From assembly GCF_015477805.1 (NCBI RefSeq), contig NZ_JADLQL010000001.1, positions 1,116,001-1,180,000 of the forward strand: a stretch of DNA of 64,000 nt, given 5' to 3'. This DNA comes from Nocardia flavorosea (GTDB taxonomy: Bacteria > Actinomycetota > Actinomycetes > Mycobacteriales > Mycobacteriaceae). Below are positions 36,155 to 44,148 of this stretch, piece after piece (the stretch's first letter is position 1; each line of letters starts with the position of its first letter). The translations under genes and the position numbers were made by a program. A model generated the notes under the pieces. It made no database searches and was not told where the DNA came from. It was given only the letters and a program-made list of their open reading frames with translations.

Positions 36155-36245
36155 CGGTGTGCTCGCCGGAGAGGGTCTGGCTGTGTCAGTGGCGCGACCG
36201 CACCGGAGTTCCACCGGTTTCCTCGGCACCCGTCGAGCGCTCGCA
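36155..36245 (-). promoter_or_regulatory. Cobalamin riboswitch in the cobN leader
   Basis: Read on the minus strand, the leader contains GAGGAAACCGGTGGAA, then CTCCGGTGCGGTCGCGCCACTG in two adjoining parts (CTCCGGTGCGG and TCGCGCCACTG), ending at 36187. The paired CCGGT/ACCGG-type core and the GCCACTG B12 box are the hallmarks of this riboswitch class. It begins roughly 70 bases upstream of the cobN GTG. Outer boundaries are approximate because I could not fold it. Confidence 0.82.
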
Positions 36246-36410
36246 TGGTATCGCGACGGCGGGCCGAGTCCGTCGGCACACCGGGCCGGCGGTCTCGTAG
36301 GTCGGGCCGGAGGGTGCCGACGAACCCGCGAAATCCGGTAGCCCAGACAGTTGCCCGGGAGGTAGCCACATGGTTGCCGACAACTGGGTCCACGAATTTA
36401 GAGGAATTCG

Positions 36411-36439
36411 TTGCGGGAAAATTGGACGCTTGCTATGTT
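36411..36439 (+). promoter_or_regulatory. Probable sigma-A-type promoter for the two small peptide genes
   Basis: TTGCGG at 36411-36416 and TATGTT at 36434-36439 with a 17-base spacer in an AT-rich patch. It would give a leader of about 90 bases before the first peptide start at 36536. Confidence 0.5.
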
Positions 36440-36535
36440 GCCTGGGTCACCATCGGCCGCACCGGCCGGGACCGTTCTGGCCGCCCATTCATCGCGGCGG
36501 TGAGGGCGTTTTCAACACCACTGAAGGAGTTCACC

Positions 36536-36649
36536 ATGGGTTCCATGGAGGATCTGATCATGGCCCTGATTCCGACTCTCGGCTCGGCCGTGGCGGGCGA
36601 CGGCCTCTTCGACGTATTCCTGGGCTCCCTCCAGGGCATCATCGCCTGA
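36536..36649 (+). CDS. 37-residue acidic hydrophobic peptide, PorA/PorH-like candidate (peptide 1)
   Basis: An overlooked small gene: GAAGGAG seven bases before ATG 36536. The peptide starts MGSMEDLIMALIPTLGS and ends LFDVFLGSLQGIIA. It has four acidic residues, no lysine, arginine, histidine or cysteine, and no signal peptide; its hydrophobic residues recur in a helix-like rhythm. It is followed 75 bases later by a second peptide with the same MGS-(M/L) opening. Size, acidity, absence of a signal and tandem pairing resemble PorA and PorH of Corynebacterium, mycomembrane channel peptides that carry O-linked mycolates on serine. That link is inference from properties, not alignment. Alternatives are a leaderless bacteriocin or a small membrane regulator. 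Confidence 0.72.
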   Translation: MGSMEDLIMALIPTLGSAVAGDGLFDVFLGSLQGIIA

Positions 36650-36724
36650 CCGAGCGTCGGCAACCCTCAATTTATCGGAATTCCCACGTGATTTCCGATC
36701 GTTCAGCAAGAAAAGGAGAAACGC

Positions 36725-36841
36725 ATGGGCTCCCTCATGGAAATTCTGGGTATGGGCACCGCCAGCGCCGGTGAAATCGGCACGAATCTGGTCAACGCTC
36801 TGATCACCATCAGCGGCGGAACGCCGGGCGCCGGCAAGTAG
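36725..36841 (+). CDS. 38-residue hydrophobic peptide, tandem partner (peptide 2)
   Basis: AAAGGAG six bases before ATG 36725. The peptide starts MGSLMEILGMGTASAGEIG and ends ISGGTPGAGK. It has two acidic residues and one C-terminal lysine, many Gly, Ser and Thr, no cysteine and no signal peptide. It shares the MGS opening and a following (M)E with peptide 1, so the two may be distant paralogues. A strong hairpin terminator begins 18 bases after its stop, so the two peptides form a self-contained bicistron. Several serines and threonines could accept an acyl group. Confidence 0.72.
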   Translation: MGSLMEILGMGTASAGEIGTNLVNALITISGGTPGAGK

Positions 36842-36858
36842 ATTCGGCGATCGATTGT

Positions 36859-36889
36859 GGGGTCCACCCGATTTCTGCGGGTGGACCCC
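36859..36889 (+). terminator. Strong hairpin terminator after the peptide bicistron
   Basis: A perfect 12-pair stem (GGGGTCCACCCG and CGGGTGGACCCC) around a seven-base loop ATTTCTG, without a T-run. It separates the peptide genes from the downstream mycoloyltransferase, which then needs its own promoter or read-through. Confidence 0.75.
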
Positions 36890-37021
36890 CTCGGCGTGAG
36901 CTGGGCGTACCCGAATTCGAACCGATGGACACCCTGCCATCAGGCCGAGGCATATCCCTATTCCCTGCAGGCATGCCCGGACTTGCCGATGGGAAACTCC
37001 CGACGACACCGTTAGGCGCAA

Positions 37022-38047
37022 ATGAGTTCCTTCCCGCGGGTCCCCCGGCGAGCGGCTGCGCTGCTCACCGCGGCCGCCTTTCTGACACTCGGCACGGTGG
37101 CGAGCACCGCCGCGGACCCGGGCGCGTCCATCGTCTCCCGGACGCCCGGAACCGGACGTTCGGTCGAGCTCACGGTGTATTCCCCCTCGATGCAACGCGA
37201 TATCGCCCTGCAGGTCCTGCGGCCGGCCGATACCGAAACTCCGGCGCCCACGCTCTACCTGCTGAACGGCGCAGGCGGCGGCGAAGATGCCGCGAGCTGG
37301 TCCGCGCAGACCGATCTGGCCGGCTTCTTCGCCGATAAACACGTGAACGTCGTGGTCCCGCTGGAAGGCGCCTTCAGCTATTACACCGATTGGCAACGGC
37401 CGGACCCGGGTCTGGCGGAGAATCTCGGAAACAACGGCCGCAATATGTGGGCGACCTTCCTCACCGAGGAACTTCCGCCGGTGATCGATACCGCCTTCGG
37501 CACGACCGGCGCGAACGCGATAGCCGGTATATCGATGGCCGCGACCTCGGTCCTCGATCTCACCATCCGCGCACCCGAGCTGTATCGCGCCGCGGCCGCG
37601 TACAGCGGCTGCGCGATGACCAGCGATCCGCTGGGGCGGGCTTTCGTCACGCTGGTCGTCAGCCTCGGCGGCGGCGATTCAGAGAACATGTGGGGCCCGG
37701 TCGATGGTCCCGGCTGGCGAGAGCACGACCCCTACCTGCACGCAGACCGGCTACCCGATATCCCGATGTACATCTCCAGTGGAACCGGCCTGCCCGGCCG
37801 CTACGACACCGCCACCGACCCGCGTCTGCGCGGGGATCAGAAGATGCTGTGGAACCAGCTGCTGGTCGGCGGCGGGATCGAAGCCGCGGCCGACTACTGC
37901 ACGCGCGCGCTTCAGCGACGCACCCAGGAGCTGGGCCGAACCGATATCGTCTTCGATCTACGACCGGCCGGTACGCATTCCTGGGGGTACTGGGAGGACG
38001 ATCTGCACCGCTCATGGCCGCTACTGGCCGCGGCGCTGGGTGTCTGA
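37022..38047 (+). CDS. Mycoloyltransferase, antigen-85 family
   Basis: 341 residues. An export signal (RRAAALLTAAAFLTLGTVASTAAD) leads an alpha/beta-hydrolase: LYLLNGAGGGEDAASW, VVPLEGAFSYYTDW, WATFLTEELPPVID, the nucleophile in GISMAATSVLDL and the histidine in THSWGYWEDDL. These match antigen 85, which moves mycolates from trehalose monomycolate to arabinogalactan, trehalose or, in Corynebacterium, to serine of envelope proteins. It lies directly after two tiny envelope-like peptides, raising the possibility of a dedicated protein mycoloyltransferase. The ATG at 37022 lacks a good ribosome-binding site. Nocardia genomes carry many paralogues, so neighbourhood alone is weak proof. Confidence 0.9.
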   Translation: MSSFPRVPRRAAALLTAAAFLTLGTVASTAADPGASIVSRTPGTGRSVELTVYSPSMQRDIALQVLRPADTETPAPTLYLLNGAGGGEDAASWSAQTDLAGFFADKHVNVVVPLEGAFSYYTDWQRPDPGLAENLGNNGRNMWATFLTEELPPVIDTAFGTTGANAIAGISMAATSVLDLTIRAPELYRAAAAYSGCAMTSDPLGRAFVTLVVSLGGGDSENMWGPVDGPGWREHDPYLHADRLPDIPMYISSGTGLPGRYDTATDPRLRGDQKMLWNQLLVGGGIEAAADYCTRALQRRTQELGRTDIVFDLRPAGTHSWGYWEDDLHRSWPLLAAALGV

Positions 38048-38096
38048 TTCCGGACCACCCGGCCGGACATCCGGAAGCCGGCGCCGCCCGTCCTCG

Positions 38097-39533
38097 TCAG
38101 AGGGCGTCGACCAGGTCCCGGAAAGACCGCATCAGGAGTTCCCGGTAACGCTCGGGGTCGGGCATCATCGCCGAATCGGCCTGGAAGGTGATCACCAGTT
38201 CGTCGCCTTGCGAGGAGACGAGATGCCGCAGGCCGTCGCCGTCCAGGACCGGCAGCACCCCGAACGCGCGGAGCAGCGGTGCGCCGCGGAAGGCCAAACC
38301 CTCGCCGGTCGGCGGAACATTGCTGATAGTGGTGTTGCTAAGCGGGACGGTGTCGACTCCGGCGAACGACCGCTGGGCCCGGGCCCAACCGGCCAGCCGC
38401 AGCAGCCACGCCGGCGAGTTCTCCACCCGGGCCGCATACCGCAGAACCGCCGGATCGATGTTGCGGCGGCGTTCCCGGCGAACCGATTCGCGGATCGCGG
38501 CCAGCCGCGCCGGTGGGTCGGTGACGTCGGTATGCAGATCGACGGCCATCTGACTGAGTCGGTTCGCCGAGTCCCACTCCGCGATACCGCGCATCGATAT
38601 GGGCACCATGGCGGCCAGCGATGCCGGCGGCGTCTCCCCCTTCTCGCCGAGGTAGCCGGCCAGCGCGCCGGATACGACGGTCAACATCACATCGTTGACC
38701 GTCGTACGCTCCGGGAAGCGGGCGCACGCGGCTTTGACCTCGGATAAGGCCAGTGTCACCTGATCGACCGTGCGGCCGGGACCGGTCGCACGATTGAACC
38801 GGGTGGCGGGCCGGGTGGGCAGCGGCTCGTCCAGCAGTCCGGCCGCGGCCCGGGTGCGCACTTCGGTCCGGGCAGCGGCGGCGCGACGCAGGCCGATCGC
38901 GAAACAGGCCAGGCGATAGGGAAAGAGCAACGCCGCGCGCACGGCCACGACCGGCGCCCGCCACGGCGCGCCGCCCGCAGCGGCCTCGGCCGTCCGCCCG
39001 CCGAACAGTTCCGCTTCCAGTTCACGGGTGGCCACCCCGTCCCCGGCACTGTGGTGGAACTTCAGCACCACTACAGTCGTCGGCCCGGGCGCGCCCGGAA
39101 CCCCGTGTACTCGGTCGAAGAAGTGAAACTCCCACGGTGGCCGGTCGAGGTCCACCCGGACCGCGGCGATTTCACCGAGTCGGCGCCGGACCGTACCCCA
39201 GTCCACACCGGCCGGCTCGACGAGCACATGGTCGGCGATATCGAAGGCCGGGTCCGGAACCCAATAGGGCAGGTCCAAGTCGAACGGCACCCGGCGCAAC
39301 CGGCGGCGGAACAGGGGGGCGAGCCCGATTCGGTCATGCGCCCAGCGCGCCGCCGCGGCGGTATCGAGCAATTCCGCACCGCGGGAATCGAATACATACA
39401 CCGCAACGATGGACGAAGGATGCCGGTCGGTTTCGTCGTAGTAGAACACGGCATCGCGTGGCGCCAATTGTTCCGTAACTGCCCGGGTTTCCGCTCCGGC
39501 CGTGCCGGCCACGCTGTCCATTCCTGCGCTCAT
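38097..39533 (-). CDS. Wax ester synthase / diacylglycerol acyltransferase (WS/DGAT)
   Basis: 478 residues from ATG 39533 with AGGAAC nearby upstream. The acyl-CoA acyltransferase motif HHxxxDG is present as FHHSAGDG near residue 160. The family's second signature appears as PLSNTTISNVPPTG near the C-terminus. Proteins of this family make triacylglycerol or wax esters at the cytoplasmic membrane and lipid bodies. The frame extends far upstream, but that part lacks family features. It converges with the mycoloyltransferase and diverges from cobG. Confidence 0.9.
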   Translation of the reverse strand: MSAGMDSVAGTAGAETRAVTEQLAPRDAVFYYDETDRHPSSIVAVYVFDSRGAELLDTAAAARWAHDRIGLAPLFRRRLRRVPFDLDLPYWVPDPAFDIADHVLVEPAGVDWGTVRRRLGEIAAVRVDLDRPPWEFHFFDRVHGVPGAPGPTTVVVLKFHHSAGDGVATRELEAELFGGRTAEAAAGGAPWRAPVVAVRAALLFPYRLACFAIGLRRAAAARTEVRTRAAAGLLDEPLPTRPATRFNRATGPGRTVDQVTLALSEVKAACARFPERTTVNDVMLTVVSGALAGYLGEKGETPPASLAAMVPISMRGIAEWDSANRLSQMAVDLHTDVTDPPARLAAIRESVRRERRRNIDPAVLRYAARVENSPAWLLRLAGWARAQRSFAGVDTVPLSNTTISNVPPTGEGLAFRGAPLLRAFGVLPVLDGDGLRHLVSSQGDELVITFQADSAMMPDPERYRELLMRSFRDLVDAL

Positions 39534-40047
39534 ACCTGTTCCTACGGACCGATATCGTGATGGAAAGAATGCCCGCAGGAAAGCAGGCATACCGATCGAC
39601 ACTATCGCGATCACCGGCCGGACCGAGGCGAATCGGATATATTCCGGAACAGCAGAATTCGGACCGGGGAAACAGGTGGCAACAGTCCGCCGGCGGTCGG
39701 TTCGCAATTCTGCGCAGGAAATCCTTTCCTTCCCGGCGGAGGACGCCGAGCCCGACCCGATCGACCGGCCCGCGGGCCCGTGCCCACCCGGCACCTCCCC
39801 GCAACGACCGGAGCCGGGGAACCTGGCCGGGGCCCGCCTGCGGCCGGGGTGACGGTCCGCGCCGAGCGTCCCGGACAGCGGGGACATAACGCCCTCTATT
39901 CTATTGCCGAGTATTAGCTCTGTTCGAAGGTTCGGCATCGGCGCTTCGACGGAGCCGGCCGGCCCGCACGCTGTTCCGGACGCGCGAGCCGGACAAGTCA
40001 CGGCGACCGCCGAACACCCGGTGCGGACCTCGTATCCTGGTCGGGTC
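39534..40047. other. Divergent promoter region between WS/DGAT gene and cobG
   Basis: 514 bases. An AT-rich patch around 39895-39925 (TCTATTCTATTGCCGAGTAT) is the best promoter candidate. I looked for a second cobalamin riboswitch ahead of cobG and found no GCCACTG box. No gene supported. Confidence 0.4.
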
Positions 40048-41229
40048 ATGTCACGTACCACCGCCGATTCCTGCCCGGGCGTCCTCCGGTTACACGAAGC
40101 CGCCGACGGACCACTGGCGCGGGTCCGCATACCCGGCGGCCGGCTGCTGCCCCAGCAGATTCAGGCACTGGCAGCGGCCGCGCACCGGCTCGGCGACGGA
40201 AACATCGAACTGACCTCCCGCGGCAATGTGCAGCTGCGCCAGGTACGCGATGCCGCCGAACTCGCCGGCCTCCTGGGCGACGCGGGACTACTGCCGAGCC
40301 GGAGCCATGAGCGGGTCCGCAATATCATCGCCTCCCCGCTGTCCGGGCGGATCGGCCCGCATCCCGATATCCGGCCGCTGGTGACGGCGCTCGATACACG
40401 GCTGCTCGGCTCCCCACGGCTGGCCGGCCTCCCCGGCCGCGTGCTGTTCACGGTGGACGACGGCCGCGGTGATGTGAGCGGCCTGCGCCCCGATATCGGA
40501 ATACACGGGCTGGACGACGACCGTTTCGCACTGTTGCTCGCCGGCCGGGACAGCGGGGTCCGGATACCGGCATCCGCGGCGGTCGACACGCTGGTCGCCG
40601 CCGCGCACGGCTTCCTGGAGCTCGGGACCGGCCAGTGGCGCCTCCAGGAGATCGACGACGGCGTCGCACGCCTCACCGGCCTACTGGGCTGCTCCCCCGG
40701 CACCGAACGTCTGGAAATCGCCGAGGCGGCCGGCCCGCCGATCGGCTGGCTGCCGCAGGACGACGGGCTCGTAGCACTCGGCGCCGGAGTGCGCCTCGGT
40801 TCGCTCCCCGCGCGCACCGCCGAATTCCTGGCCGCCATCGAACGCCCGATTCTGCTCACCCCGTGGCGCAGCCTGGTGATCACCGATCTCGAGGAGGGGC
40901 CGGCCGAGCAGGCGGTCCGGGTACTCGCGCCGATGGGGTTGCTCTTCGATGCCGACTCACCGTGGCTACAGATCACCGCCTGCGCGGGACAGCCGGGTTG
41001 CGCGAAAGCCCATACCGACGTCCGCGCCGATGCCGCGGCCGCGGTCGAAGCGGGCCGCACCACCGCGACCGCAACTGTGGAAGCCCGCGCCGTTTCCGCC
41101 GAGGCGGTCGTCACGGCGGGCCGGCAGCACTGGTCCGGCTGCGGCCGGCGCTGCGGCCGGCCGGCCGGACAGATCACCGACGTCACCGCTACGCCGGATG
41201 GTTACCAGGTCGGCTTCCCCGCCGACTGA
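40048..41229 (+). CDS. cobG: Precorrin-3B synthase CobG
   Basis: 393 residues. The protein has the duplicated ferredoxin-like fold of nitrite/sulfite reductases: LEVTSRGNVQLR-type sequence here as IELTSRGNVQLRQV, and a second copy later. The cofactor cysteines are TACAGQPGCAKAHTD (CX5C) and WSGCGRRCGRP (CX3C), which hold the 4Fe-4S cluster. CobG hydroxylates precorrin-3A using oxygen and makes the gamma-lactone that permits ring contraction, so the pathway here is the aerobic one. cobH, its usual next neighbour, lies 5.5 kb away beyond an insert. Confidence 0.93.
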   Translation: MSRTTADSCPGVLRLHEAADGPLARVRIPGGRLLPQQIQALAAAAHRLGDGNIELTSRGNVQLRQVRDAAELAGLLGDAGLLPSRSHERVRNIIASPLSGRIGPHPDIRPLVTALDTRLLGSPRLAGLPGRVLFTVDDGRGDVSGLRPDIGIHGLDDDRFALLLAGRDSGVRIPASAAVDTLVAAAHGFLELGTGQWRLQEIDDGVARLTGLLGCSPGTERLEIAEAAGPPIGWLPQDDGLVALGAGVRLGSLPARTAEFLAAIERPILLTPWRSLVITDLEEGPAEQAVRVLAPMGLLFDADSPWLQITACAGQPGCAKAHTDVRADAAAAVEAGRTTATATVEARAVSAEAVVTAGRQHWSGCGRRCGRPAGQITDVTATPDGYQVGFPAD

Positions 41230-41380
41230 AGCGGGCTCATACGCATCAGAGGTTCCGCCTGCGGCCGCCCCACCGCCGGTCGGCGACGTGAACGCCACGG
41301 CTCGGGCCGGGAGACCACCTGCGCGGGAGCCGCCGGCAGGTGGGTGACCCGTACGCGGGACACCCAGCCGCCGACCGGGT

Positions 41381-42232
41381 TCAGGCTCCGCGGACCCGCT
41401 CGATTCCGGCGTAGGCCCGCGGCGCGTAGCGCAGGCGCTCCGGAAGCAGCGGCCAGACGGTCCGCACCGTCGTCGCGAAAAGGCCGAACAGTTTCCGGTC
41501 GAGCGGACTCCAGTGCAGGTCGAGGATTTCGCGTGCCCGTTCGGGCATCAGTGCGTTGGCCAGCCAAACGTTGAACGCCATGACCGGCCGCCAGATCACC
41601 GACCACACCGGCTCCGGGATACCGGGTACGGCCGGGATCCGGACACTGCCGAGGCGGAGCGCGAAATCGGTGGTCTGGTTGGCTTCCAGCACCTCGTCGA
41701 TGGTGCGGTTCCAATACTCTTCGAACTCGGCGTAGTCGGCGACCAGCACCCGGTCGGACAGGCCGTACATCCGCCACCAGGTGACGCCCTCGGCGATCAA
41801 CTGATCCTTTTCTGCGACGGTCAGCGGGGTGCCGAAATGTTCGTTCAGGGCGAGGGTGAGTTCGACGAAGGTGGCGTGGGTCCACCAGTACACGTCGGGG
41901 TTCAGCGCGTGGTACCGCTCGCCGCGGGAGTCGGTGCCCTTGAGCGGGCGGTGGTAGTCGCGGACCCGGCCGGCCTGCGCCTCGCCGTCGGCATCGTAGA
42001 TCATGCCCTGGATCTGCGGCAGGGAGCGGATCAGGCGGTCCCAGGGGTCGGCGAAGAAGTTCGAGTGGTCCTGGAGCGCTGCGCCTACCGCCGGGTGCAT
42101 GTTCTGCAGGATGCCGGTGCGCCCGAGGAACAGCATGTTCCGCAGGTCACCGGCGTACTTCCAGGTCAGCGAACCGGGTCCGATCGGTGCGCCCACCGGG
42201 GCGGACTCGACATCGGTGTTCGGAGCACCCAT
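41381..42232 (-). CDS. Oxygenase MpaB family protein (DUF2236)
   Basis: 283 residues; AAGGAG nine bases before the ATG. The family pattern is clear: KYAGDLRNMLFLGRTGILQNMHPAVGAAL, DYHRPLKG, and NPDVYWWTHATFVEL, where histidines and the arginine near the N-terminus are the presumed haem and active-site residues. Latex-clearing protein of Streptomyces and fungal MpaB, which cleaves a prenyl chain, belong to this superfamily. Substrate unknown. It is divergent from the NDMA-dependent alcohol dehydrogenase, suggesting a joint oxidation pathway. Confidence 0.85.
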   Translation of the reverse strand: MGAPNTDVESAPVGAPIGPGSLTWKYAGDLRNMLFLGRTGILQNMHPAVGAALQDHSNFFADPWDRLIRSLPQIQGMIYDADGEAQAGRVRDYHRPLKGTDSRGERYHALNPDVYWWTHATFVELTLALNEHFGTPLTVAEKDQLIAEGVTWWRMYGLSDRVLVADYAEFEEYWNRTIDEVLEANQTTDFALRLGSVRIPAVPGIPEPVWSVIWRPVMAFNVWLANALMPERAREILDLHWSPLDRKLFGLFATTVRTVWPLLPERLRYAPRAYAGIERVRGA

Positions 42233-42466
42233 GGCCGGATCTCCTTCTCTCTCCGAGGTGAAGCTCTGAGATGGATGCTAGTTCACCATTTCATCCTCTC
42301 AGGCGATCGGGTGGGGTAAAGCACACCGCTCTCGCCAATCACCGCGTCACGGAGGTCACTTTGTCGTATCGTTGTCCAGACTCTTGTCCATACAGATGTT
42401 CATGTGAGTTCGGAGCCATCGTCCGGCGGCGCGGCGGGCCCGGGGCGGCGAGAAAGCGAGTACACG

Positions 42467-43594
42467 ATGAAGACCAAAGGCGCTCTCATCTGGGAATTCA
42501 ACCAGCCGTGGCAGATCGAGGAGATCGAAATCGGCGACCCGCGTAGACACGAGGTCAAAGTCCAGCTCGAAGCCGCGGGGATGTGCCATTCCGACCACCA
42601 CCTGGTCACCGGCGGTATCCCGATGATGGGTTTCCCGGTCCTCGGCGGTCACGAGGGCGCGGGCAAGATCATCGAGGTCGGCGAGGCGGTCGAGGACCTC
42701 GCGGTGGGCGATCATGTGGTGCTGTCCTTCATCCCGTCCTGCGGTAAATGCCCGTCGTGTCAGGCCGGGCTGCGCAACCTCTGCGATCTGGGCGCGCTGC
42801 TGCTCGCGGGCACCTCGGTGACCGACGGCTCGTTCCGGATCCAGGCCCGCGGCCAGGACGTCTATCCGATGGCCCTGCTGGGCACCTTCTCCCCGTACAT
42901 GGTGGTGCACGAGAGTTCGGTGGTGAAGATCGATCCGTCGATCCCGTTCGAGGTGGCCTGCCTGGTCGGTTGCGGTGTCACCACCGGCTACGGGTCGGCG
43001 GTACGCACCGCCGATATCCGGCCCGGCGAGGATGTCGCCGTCATCGGGCTGGGCGGGGTGGGCATCTCGGCGCTACAGGGCGCCGTCCACGCCGGCGCCC
43101 GGTACATCTTCGCGGTCGACCCCGTGCCGTGGAAGCGGGAACAGGCGCTGAAATTCGGTGCGACCCACGCCTACGCCACCATCGAGGAGGCCACCGCCGC
43201 GTGCGCGGAGATCACCTGGGGCGGTATGGCCAAAAAGGTGATCGTCACCGTGGGTGAGGTACACGGCGAGGATGTCGACAGCTGGATGGGGATCACCGCC
43301 AAGGCGGGCACCTGTGTCCTCACCGCCATGGGCAGCCTCACCGAGAACCAGGCCACCCTGAACCTGTCCATGCTCTCGCTGTTGCAGAAGAACCTGCAGG
43401 GCACCATCTTCGGCGGCGGCAACCCGCATTACGATATCCCGCATCTGCTGTCGATGTATCAGGTGGGCAAACTGAATCTCGACGATATGGTCACCCGGCA
43501 GTATCAGCTCGAGGATATCAACGAGGGTTACCAGGACATGCTCGCCGGGCGCAATATCCGCGGCATCATCCGCTATACCGACGCCGACCGGTGA
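42467..43594 (+). CDS. NDMA-dependent alcohol dehydrogenase
   Basis: 375 residues. It is a zinc-dependent medium-chain dehydrogenase: catalytic zinc ligands in AAGMCHSDHH and GGHEGAG, structural zinc cysteines in SCGKCPSCQAGLRNLC, and NAD site VIGLGGVGISALQGAV. The close overall match (MKTKGALIWEFNQPW, GTFSPYMVVHESSVVKID, INEGYQDMLAGRNIRGIIRY) is to the actinobacterial group that uses p-nitroso-N,N-dimethylaniline as artificial acceptor and whose bound NAD is thought to be re-oxidised via mycofactocin. With the SDR at 21492 it is the second mycofactocin-linked enzyme in the window. Confidence 0.92.
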   Translation: MKTKGALIWEFNQPWQIEEIEIGDPRRHEVKVQLEAAGMCHSDHHLVTGGIPMMGFPVLGGHEGAGKIIEVGEAVEDLAVGDHVVLSFIPSCGKCPSCQAGLRNLCDLGALLLAGTSVTDGSFRIQARGQDVYPMALLGTFSPYMVVHESSVVKIDPSIPFEVACLVGCGVTTGYGSAVRTADIRPGEDVAVIGLGGVGISALQGAVHAGARYIFAVDPVPWKREQALKFGATHAYATIEEATAACAEITWGGMAKKVIVTVGEVHGEDVDSWMGITAKAGTCVLTAMGSLTENQATLNLSMLSLLQKNLQGTIFGGGNPHYDIPHLLSMYQVGKLNLDDMVTRQYQLEDINEGYQDMLAGRNIRGIIRYTDADR

Positions 43595-43613
43595 ACGCGA
43601 CGCCCGCCGGTCG

Positions 43614-44039
43614 TTACGCGCGCCGCAGGGCGAGCACCGGAATCGTGCGGATACCGCGGGTCTTCTCCTCGTACTCGGCGAATCCCGGGTAGCGGCGGGC
43701 CTGTTCGGCATAGATCCGGTCCCGCTCCGTGCCCGATATCTCGGTGACGGTGACCGGATAGGTCTCGGTGCCGCGTTCCACCGTGGCCTGCCCGGCCGCG
43801 GTGAGGTTGTGGTACCAGTCCGGGTGGGTCGGCGCACCGGCTTTACTCGCGAATACGTAGATGAGGTCGCCGGGTTTCTGTTCGTCGGGCAGGTACATCG
43901 TCGGTGCCACCGATTCCCGCCCGGTTCGGCGGCCGCGATGATGCAGGAGCAGCATCGGCGCCCCCTCGAACGGTCCACCGACGCGTCCCTCGTTCGCGCG
44001 GAATTCCGCGATGATCTGTTCGTTCCAGTTGTCGGCCAT
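43614..44039 (-). CDS. Nitroreductase/deazaflavin-dependent oxidoreductase (Ddn-like)
   Basis: 141 residues from ATG 44039. The split-barrel pattern of F420-dependent Ddn-type proteins is visible: LLLHHRGRRTGRESVAPTMYL, LIYVFASKAGAPTHPDWYHNL, and VTVTEISGTERDRIYAEQARRYPGFAEYEEKT. M. tuberculosis Ddn reduces nitroimidazole prodrugs and menaquinone. The natural substrate here is unknown. It is divergent from another F420-type enzyme at 44149 with a 109-base gap. Confidence 0.9.
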   Translation of the reverse strand: MADNWNEQIIAEFRANEGRVGGPFEGAPMLLLHHRGRRTGRESVAPTMYLPDEQKPGDLIYVFASKAGAPTHPDWYHNLTAAGQATVERGTETYPVTVTEISGTERDRIYAEQARRYPGFAEYEEKTRGIRTIPVLALRRA

Positions 44040-44148
44040 GTCCCGGATTATGCCGCCGCCCACCCCGCCACGCCCGGCACCGCCGACCTGTGGCGCGCGT
44101 CCCGCTACATCCGGCTGTCCGCGGTCGGCGCTTGCCACACTGGGTTTC

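Noticed and set aside
37022..38047. Ordinary esterase/PHB depolymerase call for the Ag85-like gene
   Set aside because: Motif order (LLNGAGGG, YSDW-type YYTDW, WATFLTEELP, GISMAA, HSWGYW) is specific to mycoloyltransferases.
39890..40047. Second cobalamin riboswitch before cobG
   Set aside because: No GCCACTG box and no paired CCGGT core could be found.
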